DNA of 35,750 nt from Acidaminococcaceae bacterium UBA2453. Lineage in GTDB: Bacteria > Bacillota > Negativicutes > Acidaminococcales > Acidaminococcaceae. The first letter of the stretch is position 1; each line of letters starts with the position of its first letter. Below, piece after piece: positions 1-8,396 of this stretch. The position numbers were made by a program, and so were the translations under genes. Under the pieces are notes generated by a model. That model was not told where the DNA came from. It saw only the letters and a program-made list of their open reading frames with translations, and ran no database searches. The stretch covers positions 11,157 to 46,906 of the forward strand of contig DDQB01000060.1 in NCBI GenBank assembly GCA_002342505.1, given 5' to 3'.

Positions 1-920
1 CCCAGGCCATGGATGTACGGGGTTACTTTGAAGCCTTCCTTCTGCAGGATCATCTTATGAGAATCTTCTTCGTCGCCTGCCATGTCGTTGTTAGCATGGT
101 CGCCGGCAACCATCATCATGGGCATCAGGGTGATGTTTTTCACTTTGTCAGCTTTCAGTTTCGGGATAATGTCGTTCAGAGAAGGCCATCCTTCTACGCT
201 ATAAATATGGATGTTGCCTTTGTTCAGGCCGCTGAAACGATCCTGTGCAACAGAATAATATGCGTTAGCCGGATGCGGAGTGCCGTGAGCCATAATCAAA
301 ACAGCGCTGTCTTTTGCTGCTTTCGGGAACTGGGTGGAGAACGCTTCAGCAAATTCTTTTACGTCGTCAGCCTGTTCTTCCTGACCCTGCCAGTACAGAA
401 GCGTAGTGCCCATGGTCATCTTCTTGAACTGGTCGCGGTACAGGCGATAGATGGCAGTATCGTAATCATATTCCATGCCGGGAATTACATCCAGGGTAGC
501 CAGCGCTACGCGGGTGTAACCTTCTGCCTTTAACTGTTCCAGCGCTTTTTCCGGAGTGGGGATATCCAGGCCTTCGTTAGCTTTTACGCGGTCAACGATG
601 ATGTGGGAGGTGTAAGCGGTAACAACCTTTACATTGGGCAGCGCTTTCTGGATAGCGGCAACCGTCGGGTTGATGGTCTTTTCACGAGAATCCTTGTAGG
701 TGGTGCCGAAGCACATAACCACCATTGCGTCTTTGTCAGGCAGATTCTGCATGGCTGCATTATTATAAACGCGTACGCCAATTTCGGAAGCCTGCTTTAA
801 TGCAGGAGTCGGAGCTTTTACTTCTTCATTCAGGCTGTATGCAGCGTATCCGGGGATAGCAAATGCCATGCAGCTAACGGACAGTGCCAGAGCGGTCAAA
901 ATTTTGCCGGCTTTTTTCAT
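1..920 (-). CDS. cbiK: Secreted CbiK-type sirohydrochlorin cobaltochelatase (partial, C-terminus off the left edge)
   Basis: Read on the minus strand from ATG at 920, the frame stays open to the window edge, giving 306 codons. The first 26 residues are a Sec signal peptide (MKKAGKILTALALSVS..., then AIPGYA before a likely cleavage site), so the enzyme should act outside the cytoplasm. The mature part matches anaerobic cobaltochelatase CbiK: an early CFGTTYKDSR block, and the two histidines expected to hold the metal, H212 (in MAHGTPHP) and H275 (in AGDHANND), 63 residues apart as in the family. CbiK inserts cobalt into sirohydrochlorin in early-cobalt B12 synthesis. Exported versions such as Desulfovibrio CbiKP have been linked to haem or iron handling, so the true role here may be metal or tetrapyrrole trafficking. 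An AGAGG ribosome site precedes the start. It lies downstream of a DtxR-family regulator on the same strand but has its own promoter. Confidence 0.88.
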   Translation of the reverse strand, partial: MKKAGKILTALALSVSCMAFAIPGYAAYSLNEEVKAPTPALKQASEIGVRVYNNAAMQNLPDKDAMVVMCFGTTYKDSREKTINPTVAAIQKALPNVKVVTAYTSHIIVDRVKANEGLDIPTPEKALEQLKAEGYTRVALATLDVIPGMEYDYDTAIYRLYRDQFKKMTMGTTLLYWQGQEEQADDVKEFAEAFSTQFPKAAKDSAVLIMAHGTPHPANAYYSVAQDRFSGLNKGNIHIYSVEGWPSLNDIIPKLKADKVKNITLMPMMMVAGDHANNDMAGDEEDSHKMILQKEGFKVTPYIHGL

Positions 921-1005
921 GATGTATTACCTCTTTCATTAATTAATTATTGCCAGACCGTAAAATCGCAGCCAGGCAACTGCAATTTTGTAACCTGACG
1001 ACAAG

Positions 1006-1034
1006 ATTATATACCTTATCATGTAAAAAAGCAA
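1006..1034 (-). promoter_or_regulatory. Sigma-A promoter of the cbiK gene
   Basis: On the minus strand, a -35 TTGCTT (1034-1029), a 17-base spacer and a -10 TATAAT (1011-1006) lie about 85 bases before the cbiK start. The -10 sits in an imperfect inverted repeat (AAGG...TCTT), a possible metal-regulator site. Confidence 0.7.
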
Positions 1035-1062
1035 GACTAATAGTAAAAGTTATTAATAAAAA

Positions 1063-1437
1063 TTATTTTTCGTGCTCGGCAACCATCTTTTTTATGCCGG
1101 CAAAAGTAATGGGGCTGATGATATGTTCGATCCGACAGGCATCTTTTTCGGCGATGTCGTGCGGTACTTTAAGGATTTCAGAAAGGAACGCCGTCAGTGT
1201 CTTATGCCTGTCCAGTACGGACGCCGCTTTTTTTAATCCGTTTTCGGTCAGCACGATACGGCCGTCCGGCTGCATAATAATATAGCCGGACTTTTTAAGG
1301 ATGCTCATTGCACGGGAAACGCTGGGTTTGGAAAAATTCATTTCCGCTGCAATATCAATTGAACGGACATTGCCGTTCCGTTGTTGCAGGATAAGAATAG
1401 TTTCCAGATAATTTTCGCCAGATTCCAAAAGTGCCAT
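1063..1437 (-). CDS. DtxR/MntR-family metal-dependent transcriptional regulator
   Basis: A 124-residue protein starting MALLESGENYLETIL. Residues 1-60 form the winged helix-turn-helix of the iron-dependent repressor family (LETILILQQRNGNVRSIDIA, then SKPSVSRAMSILKKSGYI). Residues 65-120 form the metal-binding and dimerisation part (LTENGLKKA, HKTLTAFLSEILKV, AEKDACRIEHIIS). H and E residues of the HKTL and CRIEH segments are the expected metal ligands. There is no C-terminal SH3-like domain, as in MntR and short DtxR proteins. I chose ATG 1437 because AAGGAAGGAG lies just upstream; a start at 1515 would add 26 residues and lacks such a site. It probably senses Fe(II) or Mn(II). The adjacent secreted chelatase and nearby iron-type importer are plausible targets, but this is inference. 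Confidence 0.85.
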   Translation of the reverse strand: MALLESGENYLETILILQQRNGNVRSIDIAAEMNFSKPSVSRAMSILKKSGYIIMQPDGRIVLTENGLKKAASVLDRHKTLTAFLSEILKVPHDIAEKDACRIEHIISPITFAGIKKMVAEHEK

Positions 1438-1486
1438 AATGGTCTCCTTCCTTTTACATTGGAATTTTTTAATATTGGTATAATTT

Positions 1487-1515
1487 ATTTTAGCATTAGA
1501 ACCTTTTTCTCGCAA
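1487..1515 (-). promoter_or_regulatory. Sigma-A promoter of the DtxR-family gene
   Basis: On the minus strand, TTGCGA (1515-1510), a 17-base spacer and TAAAAT (1492-1487) lie 50 bases before the ATG at 1437. Confidence 0.6.
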
Positions 1516-1551
1516 CTGTTGCCGAAGGGAACATAATAAGCGGAATGGATC

Positions 1552-1566
1552 ATATCATGATATAAT
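1552..1566 (+). promoter_or_regulatory. Extended -10 promoter element with overlapping palindrome, upstream of the FkbM gene
   Basis: TGATATAAT at 1558-1566 is a consensus extended -10. It overlaps a perfect 12-base palindrome, ATATCATGATAT (1552-1563), that could be an operator. No good -35 is visible. The likely start codon is 150 bases downstream. Confidence 0.45.
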
Positions 1567-1716
1567 ATAAATGACAAACATAGCTTATAGTAAACAACGA
1601 TAAGAAATCTTTTACAAACCTTTTACATGAATTTGAAGAAAAAATTTTATCTTAATTGTATTATCGTATTAAGTTATTTTATTGACAAAAAGCAGGGGAG
1701 AGAACAGAGGTTGCGT

Positions 1717-2889
1717 ATGCTGTCATTTATAAAGGAAAAAGAAACGGTATGGCAATATTTGAAAATGGCGGGAAAACCTATTGTCCTGTATGGGACGGGT
1801 GACGGCGCGGATAAAATTATGGCACGGCTTTCTGAAGAAAATATTTCAGCCAGCGGCATTTTTGCCAGTGACGAGTTTGTGCGGGGACAGGAATTTTCCG
1901 GCTTCACGGTGCGTAAATACAGCGAGCTGCTGTCAATTAAAACGCCGCTTATCGTTCTGATCTGTTTCGCTTCTGAACTGCCGGAACAGATGAAACGGTT
2001 CTATGAACTGGAAAAGATTCATGAGACTTATGCGCCCCATGTGCCTGTTTTTTCCGGAGATGAAACGGTGACGCCGGAATGGTTGGAAAAATACGAAAGC
2101 CAGCTGTTGGAAGTTTATAATAAATTGGAGGACGAGACATCGCGACAGGTTTTCGCCTCGGTACTGAATTATAAGATCAGCGGCAAATTGTGTTACCTCC
2201 GGGAATGTACGACATACAGGCAGGACGATCTGAAAAACTTATTTGCGTTTGGCCCTGCAGAAACTTATGCTGATCTCGGGGCGTTCAACGGGGACACCAT
2301 AAAAGAATTTCTGCAGCTGACAAATCGTAATTTTAATAAAATTTATGCGGTAGAACCGGACGCAAAAAATTTTAAAAAACTGAAAGAATTTGTTTTGCGC
2401 AATGAAATTTCCCGTACCACCTGTATTCAGGCGGGCATATGGAATCGGTGCGGCGCATTGGAACTTGCGGGAAACGGCGGGCGTCAGTCAACTTTTTGTT
2501 ATAAAAAAGAAGATGAATCTGTATCATCATTGCCGGAAGAAAGAAAAAGCATTTTAGCATCAGGCAAGCATGCCGAGGGGAAAAGAAAGAAGATTAAAGT
2601 GCAGACCGTTCCGGTTATAACGATTGACCATATGCTGGGAAATGACCGGGCTGATTATATGAAGTTTGATGTAGAAGGTATGGAACAGGAAGGGCTTCAG
2701 GGCGCAAAAGATCATCTGCGGCCTGACTGTAACGGGATATTGCCCAAATTATTGGTTGCCGCCTATCATCATGATACGGATATTTTTGTATTGCCGTTAT
2801 TGTTATGGGATTTGCAACCGCGCTACAAAATTTACATGAGGAAGCATCCGTATGTACCGGCGTGGGAGATCAATATTTTTGCAAAATAA
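1717..2889 (+). CDS. FkbM-family SAM-dependent methyltransferase with extra N-terminal domain
   Basis: The C-terminal half (residues about 190-390) is an FkbM methyltransferase (Methyltransf_21): motif I YADLGAFNGDT, acidic loop AVEPD for SAM ribose, and the late motif YMKFDVEGMEQEGL. The first 110 residues hold a Rossmann-like segment (PIVLYGTGDGADKIMARL) resembling nucleotide or sugar-binding N-domains in polysaccharide-modifying enzymes. I chose ATG 1717 (390 residues): CAGAGG sits 6 bases before it. A frame-extended start at 1627 would add a lysine-rich, AT-rich stretch with no ribosome site. FkbM enzymes O-methylate sugars or lipids, often in surface glycans; the substrate here is unknown. 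No polysaccharide genes adjoin it, so it stands alone. Confidence 0.75.
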   Translation: MLSFIKEKETVWQYLKMAGKPIVLYGTGDGADKIMARLSEENISASGIFASDEFVRGQEFSGFTVRKYSELLSIKTPLIVLICFASELPEQMKRFYELEKIHETYAPHVPVFSGDETVTPEWLEKYESQLLEVYNKLEDETSRQVFASVLNYKISGKLCYLRECTTYRQDDLKNLFAFGPAETYADLGAFNGDTIKEFLQLTNRNFNKIYAVEPDAKNFKKLKEFVLRNEISRTTCIQAGIWNRCGALELAGNGGRQSTFCYKKEDESVSSLPEERKSILASGKHAEGKRKKIKVQTVPVITIDHMLGNDRADYMKFDVEGMEQEGLQGAKDHLRPDCNGILPKLLVAAYHHDTDIFVLPLLLWDLQPRYKIYMRKHPYVPAWEINIFAK

Positions 2890-3127
2890 ACCGGGACATA
2901 AATTAGCCCGCATGGACTAAATTGAGAAAATGTACATAGGGGGTGGAGAAACAGCGTAATTTTTGTAAATGATTACGAATTTAACGGGAAAACAAGCAAA
3001 AAAATGTGACAATGTAAGCAGGAAAAAAGAAAATGATATCGAAAAAGAAAAGTAGTGTAAGTATGCATATCATGTTTTAATTGAAGAACACATGGAAAAA
3101 GAAAAACATTAAGGAGGCGTGAAACGT

Positions 3128-4174
3128 ATGACGAATAGTAAAAAGTGGATGAACGCGGCGGTTGCCATGAGTTTGACTGCCATGCTGGCGGCCGGTTGCG
3201 GCGGCGGAGAAAAAAAGGCGGCGCCTGCAGCTGATGCAAAAGGCCCCAAGGGCGAAGTAATGGTTTACACTTCTATTTATCCCGATATTATTGATAAAAT
3301 GTGCAAACCGAATGTTGCCAAAGCGTTTCCTAATCTGAATGTAACTTGGTTCCAGGGTGGTACCGAGAAGGTAAAGACAAAGATCGCCGGTGAAGTGAAA
3401 GCCCAGAAGATTGGCGCCGACGTATTGATGGTTGCCGATCCCTCCTATTATCTGGCGTTGAAGAAAGATAAGCTGTTGCTGGATTATGTATCTCCCAACC
3501 AGAAGGATGTGGTGACCGATAAAGATAAAGCGGGCGCCTGGACTTCTGTTCGTATCAGTAATATGATCATTGCCTACAATAAAGATAAAATGAAAGAGGC
3601 GGATGCACCCAAGAGCTGGAAGGATCTGACCGATCCGAAGTGGAAGGGCAAGATCGCAATGCCCAATCCGATGTTGTCCGGCACCGCGTATGTTGCGGTA
3701 GGAGCATTGGCGGATAAATACGGATGGGAATATTTTGACAAGCTGAAAGCAAATGGCATCCGTATTGAAGAAGGAAACTCCGCAATCCAGAATAAATTGC
3801 TGACCGGCGAATACGCGGCGGCTATGATTTTGGAAGAGAATATCCTGAAGCTGGCGGATCTGAAAAAAGAACCGCTGAAAGTGATCTATCCTGCCGACGG
3901 TATCATCTGCGTACCGTCTCCGATTGCTATTTTTAACACGACAAAGAATCAGGAGGGCGCCAAAGCGCTGGTTGACTGGTGGCTTTCCAAAGAAGGACAG
4001 GAAGCTGTTGTAAAAGGTTGGATGCATTCTGTTCGCGGGGATGTGAAACCGCCAGTTGGAGCGCCGGAATTGAAAACGCTGCTGCCTAACGCTGTGAAAG
4101 TTGACTGGGAAAAACTGGCTACGCAGGACGCCCAGATCAAAGAGGCATTCCGCAGCCGTGTTATGGAAAAATGA
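3128..4174 (+). CDS. ABC transporter substrate-binding lipoprotein 1 (ferric-iron/AfuA class)
   Basis: A 348-residue family-1 extracellular binding protein. The lipoprotein signal is clear: a hydrophobic core, then LAAGC with the lipidated cysteine, then a Gly/Lys/Ala linker. The mature protein begins GEVMVYTSIYPDIIDK and has VLMVADPSYYLALKK and LSGTAYVAVGAL, typical of periplasmic binding proteins for Fe(III) and of related AfuA/phosphonate binders. The start is ATG 3128, 10 bases after AAGGAGG; the GTG at 3119 is too close to that site. The next gene encodes a very similar paralogue, with shared blocks such as WFQGGTEKVKTKIAGE, so this is a local duplication. Ligand is not settled by sequence: ferric iron is the family default, while phosphorylated organics remain possible. 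Confidence 0.85.
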   Translation: MTNSKKWMNAAVAMSLTAMLAAGCGGGEKKAAPAADAKGPKGEVMVYTSIYPDIIDKMCKPNVAKAFPNLNVTWFQGGTEKVKTKIAGEVKAQKIGADVLMVADPSYYLALKKDKLLLDYVSPNQKDVVTDKDKAGAWTSVRISNMIIAYNKDKMKEADAPKSWKDLTDPKWKGKIAMPNPMLSGTAYVAVGALADKYGWEYFDKLKANGIRIEEGNSAIQNKLLTGEYAAAMILEENILKLADLKKEPLKVIYPADGIICVPSPIAIFNTTKNQEGAKALVDWWLSKEGQEAVVKGWMHSVRGDVKPPVGAPELKTLLPNAVKVDWEKLATQDAQIKEAFRSRVMEK

Positions 4175-4260
4175 CCGGTTTGTTAAGGATGGTAACTGCA
4201 GGATATAAGTTGGTTTTGCGATAATTTAATGAATGATAAACAAGGGAGATGGAGTTTGTT

Positions 4261-5316
4261 ATGAAGAAAAAACTGATGAGTGCTGCTGCAATGATGGCGA
4301 TGGCTGCTGTAATGGCTGCTGGCTGCGGCGGAGGCGGCGATAAGAAAGCTGCTGCACCGGCCGGCGATGCGAAAAAAGGTCCTTCCGGCCAGGTAATGGT
4401 TTACACTTCCATTTACCCGGATATCATTGACAAGCTTTGCAAACCGAACGTTGCCAAAGCGCTGCCGGATGTAAAGGTTACCTGGTTCCAGGGCGGCACG
4501 GAAAAGGTTAAAACTAAGATTGCCGGTGAAATAAAAGCGAAAAAAATCGGCGCTGACGTATTGATGGTTGCCGATCCTTCGTACTATCTGGCGCTGAAGA
4601 AGCAAAACCTGCTGATGAACTATAAATCCAAGGAACTGGAGAAAGTAGTTCTGGAAAGCGATAAAGACGGCGCGTGGCAGCCTGTCCGTGTTAACAATAT
4701 GATCATCGCCTACAACAAGGATAAGATTGCAAAAGAAGATATTCCGACAAGCTGGGCCGATCTGACGCTGCCGAAATATAAAGGAAAGATCGCCATGCCT
4801 AACCCGATGCTGTCCGGAACGGCATATGTAATGGTCGGCGCCATAGCCGGCGATTCGAGATTTGGGTGGGATTATTTTAAGAAGCTGAAAGATAACGGCC
4901 TGCGTATTGAAGAAGGCAACTCTGCTATCCAGAACAAGTTGCTGACCGGTGAATATATGGCCGCTGTCATTTTGGAAGAAAATATTCTGAAACTGCAGGA
5001 AACCAAAAAAGAGCCTCTGGCAGTATGCTATCCGAAAGAAGGCTGCATCATCATCAATTCTCCTATCGGAATCTTCAAAGACACCAAGAATCCGGAAGCG
5101 GCCAAAGCCCTGGTTGACTGGTGGCTGACTCCCGACGGACAAAAAGCTGTTACTGCCGGCTGGATGCATTCTGTTCGCGGTGACGTAGAACCGCCTCACG
5201 GCGCGACGCATAAACTGGCTGACCTGAACAAGAATGCCATTAAGATCGATTGGGAGAAACTGGCTAATGACGAATCCCAGATTAAAGAAAAGTTCCGCAC
5301 GATTGTAATGGAATAA
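4261..5316 (+). CDS. ABC transporter substrate-binding lipoprotein 2, paralogue of the preceding gene
   Basis: A 351-residue lipoprotein with a short signal ending AAGC, then GGGGDKK and an Ala/Lys linker. It matches the preceding protein along its whole length: both carry VMVYTSIYPDIIDK, IGADVLMVADPSYYLALKK, IRIEEGNSAIQNKLLTGEY (LRIEEG here) and GWMHSVRGDV. Differences cluster in 125-150 (LNYKSKELEKVV against LDYVSPNQKDVV) and 255-275, which may affect ligand or partner contacts. I chose ATG 4261 with GGAG 6 bases upstream, not ATG 4249, which is crowded against its own ribosome site. Both binding proteins presumably serve the permease and ATPase downstream. An 11-bp hairpin follows the gene and may hold back read-through, keeping binding protein in excess. 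Confidence 0.85.
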   Translation: MKKKLMSAAAMMAMAAVMAAGCGGGGDKKAAAPAGDAKKGPSGQVMVYTSIYPDIIDKLCKPNVAKALPDVKVTWFQGGTEKVKTKIAGEIKAKKIGADVLMVADPSYYLALKKQNLLMNYKSKELEKVVLESDKDGAWQPVRVNNMIIAYNKDKIAKEDIPTSWADLTLPKYKGKIAMPNPMLSGTAYVMVGAIAGDSRFGWDYFKKLKDNGLRIEEGNSAIQNKLLTGEYMAAVILEENILKLQETKKEPLAVCYPKEGCIIINSPIGIFKDTKNPEAAKALVDWWLTPDGQKAVTAGWMHSVRGDVEPPHGATHKLADLNKNAIKIDWEKLANDESQIKEKFRTIVME

Positions 5317-5346
5317 TGGTTCTGAAAACAGATGCGGATAAATTTA

Positions 5347-5380
5347 ATTGCTGGAGCTGTCTTATGGCGGCTTCAGCAAT
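5347..5380 (+). promoter_or_regulatory. Intercistronic hairpin between binding-protein and permease genes
   Basis: Arms 5347-5357 and 5370-5380 pair over 11 bases with one G-T, loop 12. There is no T-run, so it looks like an mRNA-stabilising or partial-termination element rather than a full terminator. A second small TCTCT/AGAGA hairpin follows at about 5383-5398. Confidence 0.5.
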
Positions 5381-5487
5381 CTTCTCTGAAAAAAGAGAGT
5401 TTGAAACGGGCAGTATAGGGACTGTTTCTACGGCCCCTGTTTTGCTATGGGTAACTCTCGCCTGCTGACCCGTGGAAAGGAGTCAAA

Positions 5488-7167
5488 GTGAAAAAATCTT
5501 TGCCCCGCCTCGATAGTAAATTTATTGTAATTGCTATCTCTGTGCTGCTATTGTTGTATTTTATTGTATTCCCGCTTCTGATACTGATTTACGACAGCTT
5601 GTTTGTAAATGGCGTATTTGATATCAGTAATTATAAGGAAGTTTACGGAAAGAAAGTAAACTGGAAAGCGCTGACAAACACGGTGCAGCTGTCGCTGATC
5701 GTTATGGTTGCCAGCGTGATCATTACATTTCCTATGGCGTGGCTGGTTGGACGAACAAACCTGCCGGGCAAAAAAATATTTCGTACAATCCTGGTTGCCA
5801 GCTATATGATTCCGCCATATGTGGGCGCCATCGCCTGGGTTCAGTTGCTGAATCCCAGCGTAGGATATCTGAATGATTTTATAAAATTTATTTTTGGATT
5901 GCAAAAAGCGCCTTTTGATATATACACAATGGGCGGACTGGCCTGGGTGCTGACGTTGTTTTATTCACCGTTTGCTTTCATAACTATTTCCCGGGCAATG
6001 GAAAAAATGGATCCGACATTGGAAGAAGCGGCGCGCATATCCGGTTCTTCCCCGCTGAAAACATTGTGGGATGTTACTCTCCCTCTGATGATGCCATCCA
6101 TTGTTGCCGGAGGGTTGCTGGTATTTATTGCGGCGGCTTCCTGTTTCGGTATTCCGGCTATTGTAGGTATGCCTGGAAACATTGAAGTGATGACGACGCG
6201 TATCGTAACTTTTGTTTACATGGGCGATGCCAAAGGTATCCGAGATGCAACCGCCCTTGCGGTTTCCATGATGGTCATCGCGAATGGCTTGCTGTTCTTT
6301 ATGAGCTGGTTGTTAAGCCATAAAGACTATACCACTATCAGCGGTAAAAGCACCCGCCCCAATATAGTTGAACTTGGAAAATGGAAATGGCCTGCTTTTG
6401 CATTGGTTGCGGGGTATGCATTCATTGCGGTTATTCTGCCGCTGACATCCATTGTTGTAACTTCTTTCCTGGTAAGTATGTCTAAAGGCCTGGCGCTGGA
6501 CAATTTCGGTATTGATGCCTGGATTCCTGTCATCACCAGTTCGCAATACCTGGAAAGTATCTGGCGTTCTGTCGGGTATGGAATTATTGCTGCCTGCATC
6601 GGTACAATTTTGTCGCTGTTTGTGGCGTATCTTTCTGTTAAAACAAAAATTACAGGACGAAGCCTGCCTGACCTGCTGGTTGTGTTAGGCGGAGCGACGC
6701 CATCCATCGTTATTGCTTTGGCCCTTATTATCACGTTTTCCGGCAATTATGGATTAAACATTTATTCCACGATGTGGATCCTGATCGTATCGTATCTGGT
6801 CAAATATATGACCATGAGCGTCCGTACTATTGCAGCATCTTTAAGCCAGGTGCACATCAGTCTGGAAGAAGCAGCGCTGAATTCCGGCGCAAGCTGGATC
6901 CGTACTTGTAAAGATATCATCATGCCGTTGGTGGCGCCTTCTATAGTAGCAGGTTGGTTCCTGATCTTCATGCCAAGCTTTTATGAACTGACTATGTCAA
7001 ATTTGTTATATGGCGCAGATACAAAATCTATCGGGGTATTGCTGTATGAATTGCAGACCTATGCAGATACACAGAACGCATCAGTTCTTTCTGTCATTAT
7101 TCTGTTGATTGTTTTAATCGGCAATGTGATTTTGAACAAGGTGACTAAAGGCAAGGTAAGTATTTAA
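5488..7167 (+). CDS. ABC transporter permease, fused two-domain (FbpB/AfuB type)
   Basis: A 559-residue inner-membrane protein made of two binding-protein-dependent permease domains in one chain, about 12 membrane segments in total. Each half has the cytoplasmic EAA loop that docks the ATPase: EEAARISGSSPLKTLW near residue 180 and EEAALNSGASWIRTCKD near 460. This internal duplication is characteristic of ferric-iron (FbpB, SfuB, HitB) and AfuB permeases. The start is GTG 5488, 5 bases after AAAGGAG. It lies 171 bases after binding protein 2, with a hairpin between, and 69 bases before the ATPase gene, so it belongs to the same transcription unit. Confidence 0.88.
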   Translation: MKKSLPRLDSKFIVIAISVLLLLYFIVFPLLILIYDSLFVNGVFDISNYKEVYGKKVNWKALTNTVQLSLIVMVASVIITFPMAWLVGRTNLPGKKIFRTILVASYMIPPYVGAIAWVQLLNPSVGYLNDFIKFIFGLQKAPFDIYTMGGLAWVLTLFYSPFAFITISRAMEKMDPTLEEAARISGSSPLKTLWDVTLPLMMPSIVAGGLLVFIAAASCFGIPAIVGMPGNIEVMTTRIVTFVYMGDAKGIRDATALAVSMMVIANGLLFFMSWLLSHKDYTTISGKSTRPNIVELGKWKWPAFALVAGYAFIAVILPLTSIVVTSFLVSMSKGLALDNFGIDAWIPVITSSQYLESIWRSVGYGIIAACIGTILSLFVAYLSVKTKITGRSLPDLLVVLGGATPSIVIALALIITFSGNYGLNIYSTMWILIVSYLVKYMTMSVRTIAASLSQVHISLEEAALNSGASWIRTCKDIIMPLVAPSIVAGWFLIFMPSFYELTMSNLLYGADTKSIGVLLYELQTYADTQNASVLSVIILLIVLIGNVILNKVTKGKVSI

Positions 7168-7236
7168 GCTGCAGGAAAATATCCTGATAATATGATATGT
7201 TTTTTTTAATACATGTAAGATGGAAGGATGATCAGC

Positions 7237-8289
7237 GTGGCAGAATTAAAGCTTAGTCATATCTATAAAAAATTTGGAAAAGTCGTAGCGGTAGGAGACT
7301 TCAATATTGATGTGGCAGACGGAGAATTCATTTCTTTCCTGGGACCTTCAGGATGCGGAAAGACTACTACATTACGAATGATTGCCGGGTTCGACAAGCC
7401 GACAGAAGGTATAATTACCATCGGGGATCGTGAAGTTTCCAACGCGGAAAAAGGGTTTTTCCTTGCTCCGGAAAAACGCGGAATCGGTATGGTTTTTCAA
7501 AGTTATGCCGTATGGCCGCATATGAATGTGGTGGATAATGTAGGATATCCGCTGAAGATACAAAATGTACCCAAAGAAGAACGGCTGAAGCGGGTTATGA
7601 ACATGTTGGAACTGGTGCATCTGAAGGAATACGCAGAGCGGTTTCCCAATCAATTATCCGGCGGACAACAGCAGCGTGTGGCGCTGGCGCGCGCGCTGGT
7701 GGCGCAGCCCGGCCTGCTGTTGCTGGATGAACCGCTGTCAAATCTGGATGCAAAACTGCGGGAAAGTATGCGGTTCGAAATTTCCGCCATTCAAAAAGAG
7801 CTGGGCATTACCGTTATTTATGTAACCCATGACCAGAGCGAAGCTATGACCATGTCTGATCGGATCGTAGTCATGAGCATGGGTAAAGTGCAACAGATCG
7901 GAAAACCTTACGATATATATACGAACCCCGCCAATCAGATGGTGGCAGATTTTATTGGCCTTGTAAACTTCATTCCGGCGATTGCAAAAGGCGACAGGAT
8001 CTTTATGCAGGGGAGTGAAAACATTTCTTTCCCGAATCCTAAACAGATAGCAGGTAATGCGGTTCTTGCGGTTCGGCCGGAAAATATTACGATTTCCAAG
8101 ACCGGAGGTATGGTGGAAGGCGTAATGCATCATCGTTTCTATATGGGCGACAGCGTGGATTACCGGATTAAAGTAAAAGAACAGTTTATCCGTGTAATTC
8201 AGAAAGGTTCGGATTATACTGCCTATCATAATGGAGACAAGGTGTTCCTGGATTTTGAAAATGTGATGTCATTTGAAAACGAAGGATAA
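7237..8289 (+). CDS. ABC transporter ATPase (FbpC/PotA-like) with TOBE domain
   Basis: The nucleotide-binding subunit, 350 residues. All motifs are present: Walker A GPSGCGKTT, Q-loop region MVFQSYAVWPHMN (the YAVWPHM form is typical of FbpC and AfuC ATPases), signature LSGGQQQR, Walker B LLLLDEPLSNLD, and H-loop VTHDQSEAM. The last 110 residues form a TOBE-type regulatory domain (VLAVRPENITI). I chose GTG 7237, since GGAAGG lies 9 bases upstream; ATG 7228, which touches that site, is the alternative and adds MIS. It is the last gene of the importer operon and is followed at once by a strong terminator. It energises uptake for the fused permease, most likely of ferric iron or a chelate. Confidence 0.9.
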   Translation: MAELKLSHIYKKFGKVVAVGDFNIDVADGEFISFLGPSGCGKTTTLRMIAGFDKPTEGIITIGDREVSNAEKGFFLAPEKRGIGMVFQSYAVWPHMNVVDNVGYPLKIQNVPKEERLKRVMNMLELVHLKEYAERFPNQLSGGQQQRVALARALVAQPGLLLLDEPLSNLDAKLRESMRFEISAIQKELGITVIYVTHDQSEAMTMSDRIVVMSMGKVQQIGKPYDIYTNPANQMVADFIGLVNFIPAIAKGDRIFMQGSENISFPNPKQIAGNAVLAVRPENITISKTGGMVEGVMHHRFYMGDSVDYRIKVKEQFIRVIQKGSDYTAYHNGDKVFLDFENVMSFENEG

Positions 8290-8303
8290 CAGAATTGTAG
8301 TAG

Positions 8304-8343
8304 CAGAGCGGTAATGAAAGAAATGATACCGCTCTGTTTTTTT
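8304..8343 (+). terminator. Rho-independent terminator of the ABC importer operon
   Basis: A perfect 10-bp stem (8304-8313 with 8327-8336, CAGAGCGGTA and its complement), 13-base loop, then seven T. Confidence 0.9.
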
Positions 8344-8344
8344 A

Positions 8345-8353
8345 TGTTATAAT
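8345..8353 (+). promoter_or_regulatory. Extended -10 promoter for the third binding-protein gene
   Basis: TGTTATAAT is a consensus extended -10, 43 bases before the start codon at 8397. It begins directly behind the T-run of the preceding terminator, so any -35 would lie in the terminator hairpin. No good -35 is visible. Confidence 0.6.
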
Positions 8354-8396
8354 ATAACGACATTAAACAATGATGATTGATGATGAGGAAAGAATG

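Noticed and set aside
9..533. Plus-strand frame opposite the CbiK-like gene
   Set aside because: The minus strand encodes a complete CbiK domain with signal peptide; the plus frame is the complement of it, without a ribosome site.
2965..2983. Fur-box-like GTAAATGATTACGAATTTA upstream of the importer operon
   Set aside because: Only about 12 of 19 positions match and the region is AT-rich; no promoter could be placed with confidence in 2890-3127. Left as unproven.
3077..5211. Minus-strand frames of 316 and 342 codons opposite both binding-protein genes
   Set aside because: They resemble each other only because the sense genes are duplicates. The sense strand has lipoprotein signals and ribosome sites.
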